A model generated the notes under the pieces. It worked only from the letters and a program-made list of their open reading frames with translations. It was not told where the DNA came from and ran no database searches. A program made the translations under genes and the position numbers. This document shows positions 8,509 through 17,403 of a stretch of 64,000 nt of DNA, one piece after another. Numbering within the stretch: the stretch's first letter is position 1; the number at the start of each line of letters is the position of its first letter. The stretch is from Cupriavidus metallidurans CH34 (GTDB taxonomy: Bacteria; Pseudomonadota; Gammaproteobacteria; Burkholderiales; Burkholderiaceae). The stretch covers positions 372,001 through 436,000 of the forward strand of contig NC_007974.2 in the NCBI RefSeq assembly GCF_000196015.1. Direction: 5' to 3'.

Positions 8509-11500
8509 ATGATTTCACGTATCGTCAATTTCGCGCTGCACCAGAAGCTGTTCGTCTGGCTTGGCCTGATCATCTTCGTCGCGGGCGGCCTGGCCGCTTT
8601 CAAGAACCTGCCGATCGAAGCGTTCCCGGACGTCTCGGACATCCAGGTCAACGTGATCACGCTGTACCCGGGCCGGGCCGCCGAGGAAGTGGAGCGCCAG
8701 GTCACGATTCCGATCGAAACCGCGCTGGCGGGCACGCCGAATTCGGTGCGTGTGTTCTCGCATACGCAGTTCGGCCTGTCGTTCATGATGGTGACCTTCA
8801 ACGACAAGGCCACCGACATCGTCGCGCGCCAGCAGATCATCGAACGGCTGCGCAGCGTTGACCTGCCCGACGGCGTGCAGCCGGAACTGGCGCCGCTTTC
8901 CACCGCCATCGGTGAGATCTATCGCTTCCGCCTGAGCGGCAAGGGCTACACGCCGCAGGAACTGCGCACGCTGCAGGACTGGGTGGTGGAGAAGAATCTG
9001 CGTCAGGTGCCGGGCGTGGCCGACGTGGTTACGATCGGCGGCTCGATCAAGCAGTACGAGGTAAACCCGAATCTGGGCCGCATGCGCGACAGCAAGATCT
9101 CGCTGTCGCAACTGTTCACGGCGCTTCAGCGCGGCAACTCGAACGCCGGCGGTGGCTCGGTGGCGCATGGACGCCAGCAGTACCTGCTGCGTTCGCTGGG
9201 CAGCTTCCGTAGCTCGGCCGACATCGCCAACGTGGTGGTGGCCGAGAACAACGGCACGCCGATCCTGGTCAAGGACATCGCCGAGGTCAAGATCGGCGCC
9301 GCGCCGCCGCAGGGCCTGATGGGCCAGGACGACGAGGACGACATCGTCTCGGGCATCGTGGTGATGCGCAAGGGCGAGAACCCGTCGATCGTGCTCGAGG
9401 CGCTGAAGAAGAAGATCGAACTGCTCGACGACCAGATTCTGCCGAAGGGCGTGAAGCTGGTGCCGTACTACGACCGCTCGACGTTGATCGACAAGACGCT
9501 GCACACGGTGTTTGGCAACCTGGTGGAGGGCGCGCTGCTGGTGATGGCCGTGCTGTACCTGTTCCTGGCCAACGTGCGCGCGGCGGCGATCGTGGCGCTG
9601 GTGATCCCGCTGGCGTTGCTGTCGACGTTCATCGGCCTGACCTGGGTGGGCATTCCGGCCAACCTGCTGTCGCTGGGGGCGATGGACTTCGGCATCATCG
9701 TCGACGGCGCGGTGATCGTCGTCGAGAACATCTTCAAGCGGCTGGGCGAACTCAAGGAACAGCAGATCAAGGACAACAAGGCGCGGATGCACGCGATCCT
9801 TCAGGCCACCACAGAGGTGGGGCGTCCGACCGTGTTCTCGATGATCATCATCATCGCCGCGCACATCCCGATCTTCACGCTGCAGCGCCACGAAGGAAAG
9901 ATCTTCGCGCCGATGGCGTACACCGTGACGGGCGCGCTGGTCGGCTCGCTGATTGTCTCGCTGACCGTGGTGCCGCTGCTGTGCCACCTGCTGCTCAAGA
10001 AGAACATCGCGCACGAGGACAACTTCGTGGTGCGCCAGTGCAAGCGCCTCTATGAGCCGATGCTGGCGTGGGCGCTCGAGAACAAGAAGAAGGTCGTGGC
10101 CATCGCCGTGGGCCTGCTGGTGGCCACCGTCGGCGTGGGCAAGTTCCTGGGCAGCGAATTCCTGCCCGAACTCGACGAAGGCTCGATGTGGGTCAGCTTC
10201 GACTTGCCGGCCTCGGTGTCGCTGGACGAGGCACGCGATCAGGCGCGTCTGCTGCGCAACGTGATTCGCACCACGCCCGAGGTCAACACGACGATCTCCA
10301 AGGTGGGCCGTCCCGACGACGGCACCGATCCGAAGTTGATCAACACCGTGGAAATCCTGGTCGACCTGAAGAGCGACAAGGCATGGCGCGCTGGCTTCGA
10401 CAAGCGCAAGATCATCGAGGAAATCAACCACAACCTGCGCAAGATGCCGGGCATCGAGCCTAACTTCTCGCAGCCGGTGCGCGACAACATCCTGGAAAGC
10501 ATCTCGCAGATCAAGGGCCAGATCGTGATCAAGGTGCAGAGCGACAGCCTCGAGCACAACAAGAAGGTGGCGGATCAGATCCTGGCCAACGTGCAGTCGG
10601 TACGCGGCGTGATGCGCGCGTTCATCGACCGTGACGGCGAGCTGCCGCAGTACGTGCTTGATTTCGATCGCGCCCAGGCTGCCCGCTACGGCATCAACGT
10701 GGCCGACGTGCAGGACCTGATGGAAAGCGCACTCGGCGGCAAGGCCGCGACGGAGTTGTGGGAAGGCGAGAAGCACTTCAGCGTGGTAGTACGCCTGAAG
10801 CCGGGCGAGCGCGAACTACCGAACCTGCCGAACATCTTCATGCAGACCGCCGATGGCGCGCAGGTGCCGCTGTCGCAGCTGGTGACGTTCCGGGCCGCGT
10901 CGGGCGCGATGAACATCAGCCGCGAGAACGGCCAGCGCACCACGTCGATCGGTATCTTCATCCACGACCGCGACATGGGTAGCGTGGTGAAGGACATGCA
11001 GGAGCTGGTGAAGAAGAACGTCAATGCCTAGGACGTCAAGATCAGTTGGTCGGGCGAGTTCGAGAACCAGGAACGCGCGATGGCGCGCCTGTCGATCGTG
11101 GTGCCGCTGTCGGTGCTGCTGATCTTCCTGCTGCTGTTCAACGCGTTCCAGTCGTTCAAGAGCGCGGCGCTGATCATCTCGAACATTCCGTTCGCGCTGA
11201 TCGGTGGTGTGTTTGCGCTGTTCCTGACCGGCATTCCGCTGTCGGTCTCGGCGGCAATCGGCTTCATCGCGCTGTTCGGGCAGGCCGTGCTGAACGGCGT
11301 GGTGATGGTGACCTACTTCAACCAGTTGCGCGAGGAAGGCATGCCGGTGCGCCAGGCCGTGCTGACCGGCTCGATGGATCGTCTGCGCACCGTGCTGATG
11401 ACCGCGATGCTGGCTATGCTGGGCCTGTTCCCGATGGCGATCTCGCGCGCCATCGGCTCGGAAACGCAGCGGCCGCTGGCGATCGTGATCATCGGTGGCC

Positions 11501-11634
11501 TGATTACGGCCACGCTGCTGACGCTGATCGTGCTGCCCACGCTCTACGAATGGATGGTTGGCCGCTCATGGCCGGACGAGCCGGACACAAGCGGTAGGGA
11601 TGACGGCCGGTTGCCTGAGCATGTGGCAAGCTGA
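8509..11634 (+). pseudogene. CzcA-like HME-RND pump gene interrupted by an in-frame amber codon
   Basis: Reading from ATG 8509 (preceded by TAAGGA), one frame runs to 11634 with a single interruption: TAG at 11029-11031, codon 841 of 1041. Ignoring it, the product has standard CzcA length and order. DFG-x3-DGA-x3-VEN is at residues 393-407, the signature of divalent-cation HME-RND pumps, and both large periplasmic loops are present. The stop falls in the second half, just before the helix beginning ARLSIVVPLSVLL, so the 840-residue product would lack the last block of transmembrane helices. The remaining 200 codons hold no other stop or frameshift, which suggests a recent mutation, a sequencing error or readthrough. 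The outer membrane and adaptor genes upstream are intact. Confidence 0.88.
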
Positions 11635-11653
11635 CAGTCGGTACGTAGAAGAA

Positions 11654-11679
11654 ACCGGGGCTCTGGCCCCGGTTTTTTT
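11654..11679 (+). terminator. Rho-independent terminator of the HME-RND operon
   Basis: An ACCGGGG...CCCCGGT type stem with a short CTCTGG loop at 11654-11672 is followed at once by seven T residues. It lies 20 bases after the pump stop codon, as expected for an intrinsic terminator on the plus strand. Confidence 0.9.
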
Positions 11680-11851
11680 ATGAACCATTGCTGGACTCGG
11701 TGGAAGGACGATTTGGTTTCCGCCTGTCGATGGCAACGAGGAAATCGTTCAGCAAAGCGATATGATTTCTCACTCAGCCGAGTTGGCCGGCAGGCGCCTG
11801 TTGCGGTATGTTCTAGAGCGAAAGCACAGCATGGAAGAGGAGACAAAACCC

Positions 11852-12868
11852 ATGGAGTTGATCCTTGAGCGGCTTTCGGAGTCCGTTGCCACGGCGGAGA
11901 ATCTGGAGCAACTCACGAGACCGCTGCTGGAGATGCTGGAACTGATCACCGGCCTTGAGTCCCTGTACCTGACGTCGATCGATGAAGAGGCGGGTTTGCA
12001 GTCCGTTGACTTTGTCAGGAACGCGGGCGAACTTGTGATTCCCGAGGGGCTGTCCGTTCCATGGTCCGACACCCTCTGCAAGCGTTGCCTGGAGGAAGGC
12101 CGCCGCTACACGTCGAACGCGAGCGAGATCTGGGGGGATTCACAGGCCGCGAGGGCGCTCGGCATCGAGACATACGCCAGTGCCCCCATTCGCGCGAGCG
12201 ATGGGGAGATCATTGGTACGTTGTGCGGGGCGAGCAAGCGCAGCCAACCGCTGGGGCCGCAGGCGTTCAGCGCCTTGAACATCTTCTCGAAGCTGATTGG
12301 ACACCATATCGAGCGAGAACGATTGCTTGAGGAACTGAGGCGGTCGAACGAGTACCTCGCGAACTTCGCGTTGACCGACGCCCTGACGGGCCTGCCCAAC
12401 AGACGGGCGCTCCACGGAGAGCTTGGCAGACTGCTGGCGCGCGCAACCAGGGACGAATCCCACGTCGTCGTCGGCATCATCGATCTCGATGACTTCAAAC
12501 GCATCAACGACTCATACGGACATGTGGTCGGAGACCAGTTCCTGAGCGAATGTTCAAAGCGCCTATCCGGCATTGTGCGAGACACCGACATGCTGGCCCG
12601 CGTGGGTGGCGACGAGTTTGCGCTGGTGGCGCCCTGTCCGGCGTCTGCAACGCAGGCGCATAGCCTGGCCGACCAATTGCAGAAGCGTGCGTTGGCGGCG
12701 ACTCGCGGTGTCTACACGCTTGCCGACGTCACGATCGATTACGCTGGTGTGAGCGCAGGTGTCGTGGCCGTCAGGCCCGTCTCCGTCGAACAGGCGCTGG
12801 AACTGGCGGACGCCGCCATGTATCGCGAGAAGCGGCAACGCAAGCAATCTGGCCCAAACGGTGGGTGA
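11852..12868 (+). CDS. GAF-GGDEF diguanylate cyclase
   Basis: A 338-residue cytosolic protein with an N-terminal GAF domain (about residues 10-155; IETYASAPIRASDGEIIGTLC is the typical GAF strand-loop) and a C-terminal GGDEF domain (about 170-335). The active-site GGDEF is intact at 252-256, and an RxxD inhibitory site (RDTD, 243-246) sits five residues before it, so it should make cyclic di-GMP and be product-inhibited. There is no transmembrane segment. The ATG at 11852 has AGGAG nine bases upstream and was preferred to in-frame ATGs at 11762 and 11831. It is a single gene after the terminator of the metal operon; the GAF ligand is unknown. Confidence 0.9.
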   Translation: MELILERLSESVATAENLEQLTRPLLEMLELITGLESLYLTSIDEEAGLQSVDFVRNAGELVIPEGLSVPWSDTLCKRCLEEGRRYTSNASEIWGDSQAARALGIETYASAPIRASDGEIIGTLCGASKRSQPLGPQAFSALNIFSKLIGHHIERERLLEELRRSNEYLANFALTDALTGLPNRRALHGELGRLLARATRDESHVVVGIIDLDDFKRINDSYGHVVGDQFLSECSKRLSGIVRDTDMLARVGGDEFALVAPCPASATQAHSLADQLQKRALAATRGVYTLADVTIDYAGVSAGVVAVRPVSVEQALELADAAMYREKRQRKQSGPNGG

Positions 12869-13164
12869 CCGCTTCAGCAATGACCGGCGCTGACACGCGT
12901 CCGGCCCGATGCTTCGGGCGCAACGCCCGGAGCAACCAATAAGCAGACAGCAACGGGCTGCCAGCCAGTTTGGAACCCCGCGCGCGCGTCGTCGGCGCAA
13001 GCTTCGTGCCGTTGGCATGTAGTTGCGCCCCACAACATCGCCGCGTGTATGGAGCGATGAAGCACGCTGCGCCTGCCAGCGAACCTGCTCCCCCTCTGAC
13101 GTCGAGGAGGCGCAAAGGCTCTTCCATTCCAATCCACTAGAGAAGACCGTTCCAGGAGATATCC

Positions 13165-14979
13165 ATGAGCTCTCGGCATCGTTCCGGGCTGTTCGCGCAC
13201 GCCTATTCGGGCGCTATTTCATTCCTCACGTCGTTCACCATCGGCGTGGCGGCTGTCAGTCTCGCCGGTTGTGGTGGCGATGGCAGTTCCAGTGCCACCA
13301 CCGGCACGTCATCGGGGTCCACCTCGACGAGCACCGGCTCCACCACCACGGCCACCACGTTGCAGGTTGTCGCGCCGGTCATCGACTGCTCGCAATTGGC
13401 CTCGGTCGACATCACGGACATTGGCGGCGCCGGCAGCAAGATCGCTTCGGCGACGATCACCACCACGACCATCAACGGTGCCACCGTGCAGCTTTGCACG
13501 GTGAAGGGAACGCTGGCGCCGTCGAACACATTCGCAGTGGCGCTTCCGGTCAGTACCTGGACGCAACGGTTTGCCGAACTCGGATGCGGCGGCTTGTGCG
13601 GCAACGTGAGCGATCCGACCAAGCAAAGCTCGTTCAGCTTCAGCTACAACTGCCCGCTGGTGCAACAGGGCGGGTTCGTCACGGCGGCGACCGATATGGG
13701 ACATACCGGTTCGGATGCGACGTGGTCATCGGATACGCAGAAGCAGGCTGACTTTGCCTATCGCGGCCAGCACATCACGACGCTTGCGGCGAAGAAGCTG
13801 ATCAAGTCCTACTATGGGCAGGCGCAGAAGTACTCGTACTTCGTGGGTTGCTCGGATGGTGGACGCGAAGCGCTGATGGCCGCGCAGCGTTATCCCAACG
13901 ACTACAACGGGATCGTCGCTGGCGCCCCGGCAGCCCATTTCCAGACGCAGAACTCGCTGTATCACGGCTGGAGCGTGGTGTCGAACAGCACGACCGGCGA
14001 TAACACCGGCAACGTCGTGCTGTATGCGGACAAGGCAAAGGTACTGCACAAGGCCGTGGTCGCCGCCTGTGGTGGAACCAGCGGCGCGCCAGACGGCCTG
14101 CTCGCGGATCCGCGTGCGTGCAACTTCAATCCGGTTTCGATCCAGTGCGCGGCTGGCGCGACGGACACCAGCAATTGCCTGACAGCAGCCGAAGTCACCA
14201 CGGCAAGCCGGATCTACAGCGGTCCGACGGACACCACCACCGGCAAGCGGATGCTTGCGGGCTCGCCGCAACTTGGGTCCGAGGCAAACTGGATCGGCGT
14301 GGAAGTGCCGAACTCGAACTCGACCGATGCGCCGGCGCCGGTAACCAGCCTGTTCAGCAACATGATCGTGACGGGCGCCTATAACCTGATCTTCACGGGC
14401 TCGCCGACCATGCCGAACATCAATACGTTCGGCTATCACGATGGCAACTTCTATACCGACTACCTGGCCGCCAATCATCCACTCAACGATGCCACCAATC
14501 CTGATCTGTCGGCATTCCAGAATGCGGGCGGCAAGCTGATCCTGTGGCATGGCTGGGCGGACCAGCACATCTCGCCGCTGTTCACGATCGCTTACTACGA
14601 AGCCATGCAGAACACGATGGGTACGTCGGCCGTGGATGCATTCGCGCGGCTGTACCTGGTGCCTGGCGTGGGCCATTGCGGCGGTGGGGAGGGCAATCCG
14701 AACATCGACCTGGTATCGCGGATCACGGCCTGGGTGGAGCAGGGCACGGGGCCCAGCAGTGTCATGACGTACCAGACCGACACGTCCAGCAATGTCACGG
14801 CATCGCGCCCGGTCTATCCGTACCCGGCAGTGGCCATGTACAAGGGTTCCGGCGACTGGCATGACGGCGCGAACTACGTCAGCGGCGGTCCGCTGTACAA
14901 CGTCGCGACGGCGGCGTGGGCGGGATCGAGCTTCTATACGCCTTATACGGCGAAGGTTCAGGGGGTGGCGGCGCCTTGA
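13165..14979 (+). CDS. Tannase/feruloyl esterase family lipoprotein
   Basis: A 604-residue secreted esterase of the tannase/feruloyl esterase family. The N-terminus carries a lipobox (SLAGC, about residues 32-36), then a Ser/Thr/Gly-rich linker of about 30 residues, then the alpha/beta-hydrolase domain. The CS-D-HC triad arrangement is visible: Cys229-Ser230 in GCSDGG, Asp466 in HGWADQHISP, and His504-Cys505 in GVGHCGGG; in this family the two cysteines form a disulfide beside the catalytic Ser and His. It probably acts on the cell surface or in the periplasm on phenolic or other ester polymers. AGGAG precedes the ATG. It is monocistronic, with the next gene convergent. Confidence 0.92.
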   Translation: MSSRHRSGLFAHAYSGAISFLTSFTIGVAAVSLAGCGGDGSSSATTGTSSGSTSTSTGSTTTATTLQVVAPVIDCSQLASVDITDIGGAGSKIASATITTTTINGATVQLCTVKGTLAPSNTFAVALPVSTWTQRFAELGCGGLCGNVSDPTKQSSFSFSYNCPLVQQGGFVTAATDMGHTGSDATWSSDTQKQADFAYRGQHITTLAAKKLIKSYYGQAQKYSYFVGCSDGGREALMAAQRYPNDYNGIVAGAPAAHFQTQNSLYHGWSVVSNSTTGDNTGNVVLYADKAKVLHKAVVAACGGTSGAPDGLLADPRACNFNPVSIQCAAGATDTSNCLTAAEVTTASRIYSGPTDTTTGKRMLAGSPQLGSEANWIGVEVPNSNSTDAPAPVTSLFSNMIVTGAYNLIFTGSPTMPNINTFGYHDGNFYTDYLAANHPLNDATNPDLSAFQNAGGKLILWHGWADQHISPLFTIAYYEAMQNTMGTSAVDAFARLYLVPGVGHCGGGEGNPNIDLVSRITAWVEQGTGPSSVMTYQTDTSSNVTASRPVYPYPAVAMYKGSGDWHDGANYVSGGPLYNVATAAWAGSSFYTPYTAKVQGVAAP

Positions 14980-14986
14980 GCGTGCG

Positions 14987-15020
14987 GAGGGCGCCGGACC
15001 TATTTGGGTCCGGCGCCCTC
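14987..15020. terminator. Strong hairpin between convergent genes
   Basis: A perfect 14-bp inverted repeat (14987-15000 with 15007-15020, six-base loop TATTTG) lies 7 bases after the tannase stop and overlaps the last codons of the convergent kinase gene. There is no clear T-run on either side, so its role as a bidirectional terminator or mRNA 3'-end stabiliser is inferred. Confidence 0.55.
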
Positions 15021-15530
15021 GATGATCGCATTCCGGGCCGCCAGCACGCTCTGCAGCCTGGCTTCGACGGTCCCATCCCCCTCCAGATACAGTACCGGAC
15101 AACGCAGATTCTGCAGCCACTGCCGATGCTTCTCCAGGCTACGGCCTTCGGCGGTGCCTGCATCGTATTGGGCGGCCCACTCGAGAAACTCCGTATCGGC
15201 CTTGCCGAAGCGGTGCTCCTCGCGCAGCTTGAGCCGGGCCAGGCGGATCGGCGTCGGTACGTACAGAAAGACCACCAGGTCGAAGGCGTGCTCCAGCGCT
15301 TCACCCCACTCCATCACCGCCCCCGCCACAACGGTTTCGGGGCGCGCGCGCAGATCCTTCAGCAGCCGGGCACAACGTTCCTCGGGCTCGAATTTCACCT
15401 GATACGGCGGGTTGGTGGGGCGCCAGAAGTAGTCATCCGTTTCGAGGGCGTGCGTCTGGGTCGCTTCGGCGATGGCGTTGGCCAGCGTCGACGTGCCGGA
15501 GCCTGCTGCGCCGGTAATCAGGATCTTCAT
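15000..15530 (-). CDS. Small P-loop nucleotide kinase-like protein
   Basis: A 176-residue P-loop NTPase resembling adenylate/shikimate kinase-like proteins. It starts MKILITGAAGSGTSTLANAI, a phosphate-binding loop in which the usual Lys is a Thr (GSGTST in place of GxGKST); this GSGT(S/T)T form recurs in one group of small kinase-like proteins. ALETDDYFW supplies an acidic DDY motif as in nucleotide-kinase lids, and VVFLYVPTPIRLARLKLREE is the usual switch-like segment. The ATG at 15530 is used because the frame upstream is unlike the family. The substrate is unknown. It converges on the tannase gene and shares the hairpin at its 3' end. Confidence 0.75.
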   Translation of the reverse strand: MKILITGAAGSGTSTLANAIAEATQTHALETDDYFWRPTNPPYQVKFEPEERCARLLKDLRARPETVVAGAVMEWGEALEHAFDLVVFLYVPTPIRLARLKLREEHRFGKADTEFLEWAAQYDAGTAEGRSLEKHRQWLQNLRCPVLYLEGDGTVEARLQSVLAARNAIIEGAGPK

Positions 15531-15617
15531 GCCGGTCGTATTGTGGGGGGGGAGGTGGGCGTTCGATTGTAGCAAGGCGCACTTTCCGGCCTCGCTCGCA
15601 AATATTTTTCGCTTCGA

Positions 15618-15645
15618 TGTCACAAGCAAGGGGGGCTCGTTCGTC
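15618..15645 (+). promoter_or_regulatory. Candidate ECF41-type promoter
   Basis: TGTCACA at 15618-15624 followed 17 bases later by CGTC at 15642-15645 matches the published ECF41 promoter elements (-35 TGTCACA, -10 CGTC, spacing about 16). It lies 33 bases upstream of the AhpD-like gene whose partner encodes an ECF41 sigma factor, so autoregulation by that sigma is likely. Confidence 0.72.
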
Positions 15646-15678
15646 ATGTCATCGTCACCCACACAAGGAGATGAAACC

Positions 15679-16149
15679 ATGACTGCAAGACTTGACCCGT
15701 TCGCCGCCGCTCCCGTTCAGATGAAGTCCTGGATGGGCACATCCATTGCCATAGCCGGGAGTCTCGAGCCGAGCCTGGTGTCGCTGGTTGAAGTCCGCGC
15801 GTCGCAGATCAACGGATGCGCAAACTGCATTAACATGCACACGACCCAGGCACGCGAACGCGGGGAGACGGAACAGCGCCTCTATCTGCTGTCCGCCTGG
15901 CGAGAAGCGCCTTGCTACACCGATCGCGAGCGCGCGGCACTGGGCTGGACCGAAGCCATGACCCGGTTGTCCGAAGGGCACGCGCTCGACCGTGCCAGCG
16001 CGACGCTCAGGGAACACTTTACCGAGGAGGAGCAGGTGAAGCTTACGCTCATGATCAACGTGATCAACGGCTGGAACCGGCTCGCGGTCGGATTCGGTCT
16101 CTGGGTCGATCCGGCGGCTGCCAAGGCCGCGGCCAAGGCAGCCGCGTGA
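15679..16149 (+). CDS. AhpD-like carboxymuconolactone decarboxylase-fold protein
   Basis: A 156-residue all-helical protein of the carboxymuconolactone decarboxylase/AhpD superfamily. The redox-active CxxC is present as Cys47-Ala-Asn-Cys50, followed by the family's IxMHTxxAR motif with His54, so it is of the peroxidase-like thiol type. It has an Ala/Lys-rich tail of about 12 residues. AAGGAG stands just ahead of the ATG at 15679; the longer frame upstream has no support. Its TGA overlaps the ATG of the sigma factor gene (TGATG), pointing to translational coupling. This partner is the most common neighbour of ECF41 sigma factors, where the sigma usually controls it. Confidence 0.92.
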   Translation: MTARLDPFAAAPVQMKSWMGTSIAIAGSLEPSLVSLVEVRASQINGCANCINMHTTQARERGETEQRLYLLSAWREAPCYTDRERAALGWTEAMTRLSEGHALDRASATLREHFTEEEQVKLTLMINVINGWNRLAVGFGLWVDPAAAKAAAKAAA

Positions 16150-17009
16150 TGGTGGCGGACGCCGGTCTTTCGGAAGCCGCGGCGAGCTTCGAGCCATTGC
16201 GGCCCAAGCTGATCCGCGTCGCGTACCGGATGCTCGGTTCGGTCGCGGATGCGGAGGACGTGGTGCAGGAAGCGTTCATCCGTTGGATGAACGCCGAGCG
16301 CGCCGAGGTGCGTGTGCCCGAGGCGTTCCTGCGGCGCATGGTGATGCGGATGTGCCTCGACGAGCTGAAATCGGCGCGTCACCAGCGCGAAACCTACATC
16401 GGTCCCTGGCTTCCCGACCCGGTCATCGAGGAAGAGGAGCAGGACGACGTCACGCTGCCGCTGATGCTGGCGCTCGAACGCCTGTCGCCTCTCGAGCGCG
16501 CGGCGTTCCTGCTGCACGACGTGTTCGGCCTCGCGTTCGATGAGGTGGCGGCGACGATCCAGCGCGAGCCGGCCGCGTGCCGGCAGCTTGCGGCGCGGGC
16601 GCGTGCCAATGTGAGGGAATCGCGCCCGCGTTTTCAGGTCGAGAAGGAGCGGGGCCTGGCACTCGCAAAGGCATTCTTCGACGCCTCACGCAGCGGAGAC
16701 ATGGGCACGCTCAGCACGATGCTGGCGGCCGATGTGAGCCTGCATGCGGACGGCGGCGGCCAGCGCCCGGCGATTGGCCATCCGGTGTTCGGCTTCGACG
16801 AGGTAATGCGTGTGCATGAACAACTGTCGAAATACTTCCAGAAGAATGGCTCGACCTTTGTCCGCGCGGCTTTCATCAACGGGTTGCCGGGCATCGTCAC
16901 GCGCGAATCCGACGGCGAACTGCAGACGACGGCGCTAGAGATCGAGGGCGGCAAGATCGCGGCAATTTATGTGGTGCGCAACCCGGACAAGCTGCGGCAT
17001 CTGCATTAA
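16149..17009 (+). CDS. ECF41-family sigma factor with fused SnoaL-like C-terminal domain
   Basis: A 286-residue sigma factor. Region 2 (AYRMLGSVADAEDVVQEAFIRWM, about residues 25-47) and region 4 (LSPLERAAFLLHDVFGLAFDEVAATI, about 112-137) form the sigma core; residues 170-286 form a SnoaL/NTF2-like domain. Signature motifs of ECF41 are visible: WLPDP at 87-91 in the linker, DGGGQ at 201-205 (usual form DGGGK) and NPDKL at 278-282. In ECF41 the fused C-terminal domain replaces a separate anti-sigma factor and tunes activity. No anti-sigma gene is present here. It is coupled to the upstream AhpD-like gene and probably transcribes the pair from the promoter at 15618. Confidence 0.93.
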   Translation: MVADAGLSEAAASFEPLRPKLIRVAYRMLGSVADAEDVVQEAFIRWMNAERAEVRVPEAFLRRMVMRMCLDELKSARHQRETYIGPWLPDPVIEEEEQDDVTLPLMLALERLSPLERAAFLLHDVFGLAFDEVAATIQREPAACRQLAARARANVRESRPRFQVEKERGLALAKAFFDASRSGDMGTLSTMLAADVSLHADGGGQRPAIGHPVFGFDEVMRVHEQLSKYFQKNGSTFVRAAFINGLPGIVTRESDGELQTTALEIEGGKIAAIYVVRNPDKLRHLH

Positions 17010-17041
17010 CGGCCCGCGCAGTACCGTCTGTTATCGGCTGT

Positions 17042-17272
17042 TCACTTCGGAAACACGGGAAAGCGAACGCGTGAACCCTTGGGCATCGGTGGTGGATGCA
17101 AGTTCGCTTGCCTGATGGGTTTGCCGGGGTACGTCGCGGCAGCGAACGCGCGTGCTTCCTCCGGCGCGGCGAACCGCCGCGTTTCGCCGGCCGTCCCGTC
17201 GTGGTGCAGGGGCGTGACGAACCAGCCGCCATTGAGCGGACCACTGATGACGATGCGAGCGACCACGGTCAT
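17042..17272 (-). CDS. Small hypothetical protein
   Basis: A 76-residue cytosolic protein with no signal peptide or membrane segment. The pattern GGWFVTPLHHDG, then RRFAAPEEARAFAAATYPGKPI, reads like a one-domain protein of a sheet followed by a helix, similar in style to short DUF-type proteins in which 'GGW' and 'EEARAFA' are conserved. It sits alone between the convergent sigma factor gene and the upstream methyltransferase gene. I recognise no function; composition and a clean start and stop support it as real, but a chance frame is possible. Confidence 0.55.
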   Translation of the reverse strand: MTVVARIVISGPLNGGWFVTPLHHDGTAGETRRFAAPEEARAFAAATYPGKPIRQANLHPPPMPKGSRVRFPVFPK

Positions 17273-17403
17273 GTGCCTGAAATGCTGAATGTCCGTGTCA
17301 GCATATCAAGCGCAGTGCGTCGGATCGAGCGTGTTGCCGGGTGGGTCGATGGGTGGGGTCAATGGGTGGGGCGGCGTGGCAGGGGGGCTGAATTGCGCGC
17401 CGA

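Noticed and set aside
8515..10776. A 753-codon open frame on the minus strand across the pump gene
   Set aside because: It is antisense to the clear HME-RND frame, is rich in His, Arg and Asp as expected for a GC-rich shadow, and has no recognisable domain.
12915..12929. A short CGGGCG/CGCCCG hairpin after the GGDEF gene as a terminator
   Set aside because: Only six base pairs and no T-run, so termination cannot be claimed.
13726..15120. A 464-codon minus-strand frame over the tannase gene
   Set aside because: It lies opposite an intact CS-D-HC esterase and looks like a codon-bias shadow with no motif or good start.
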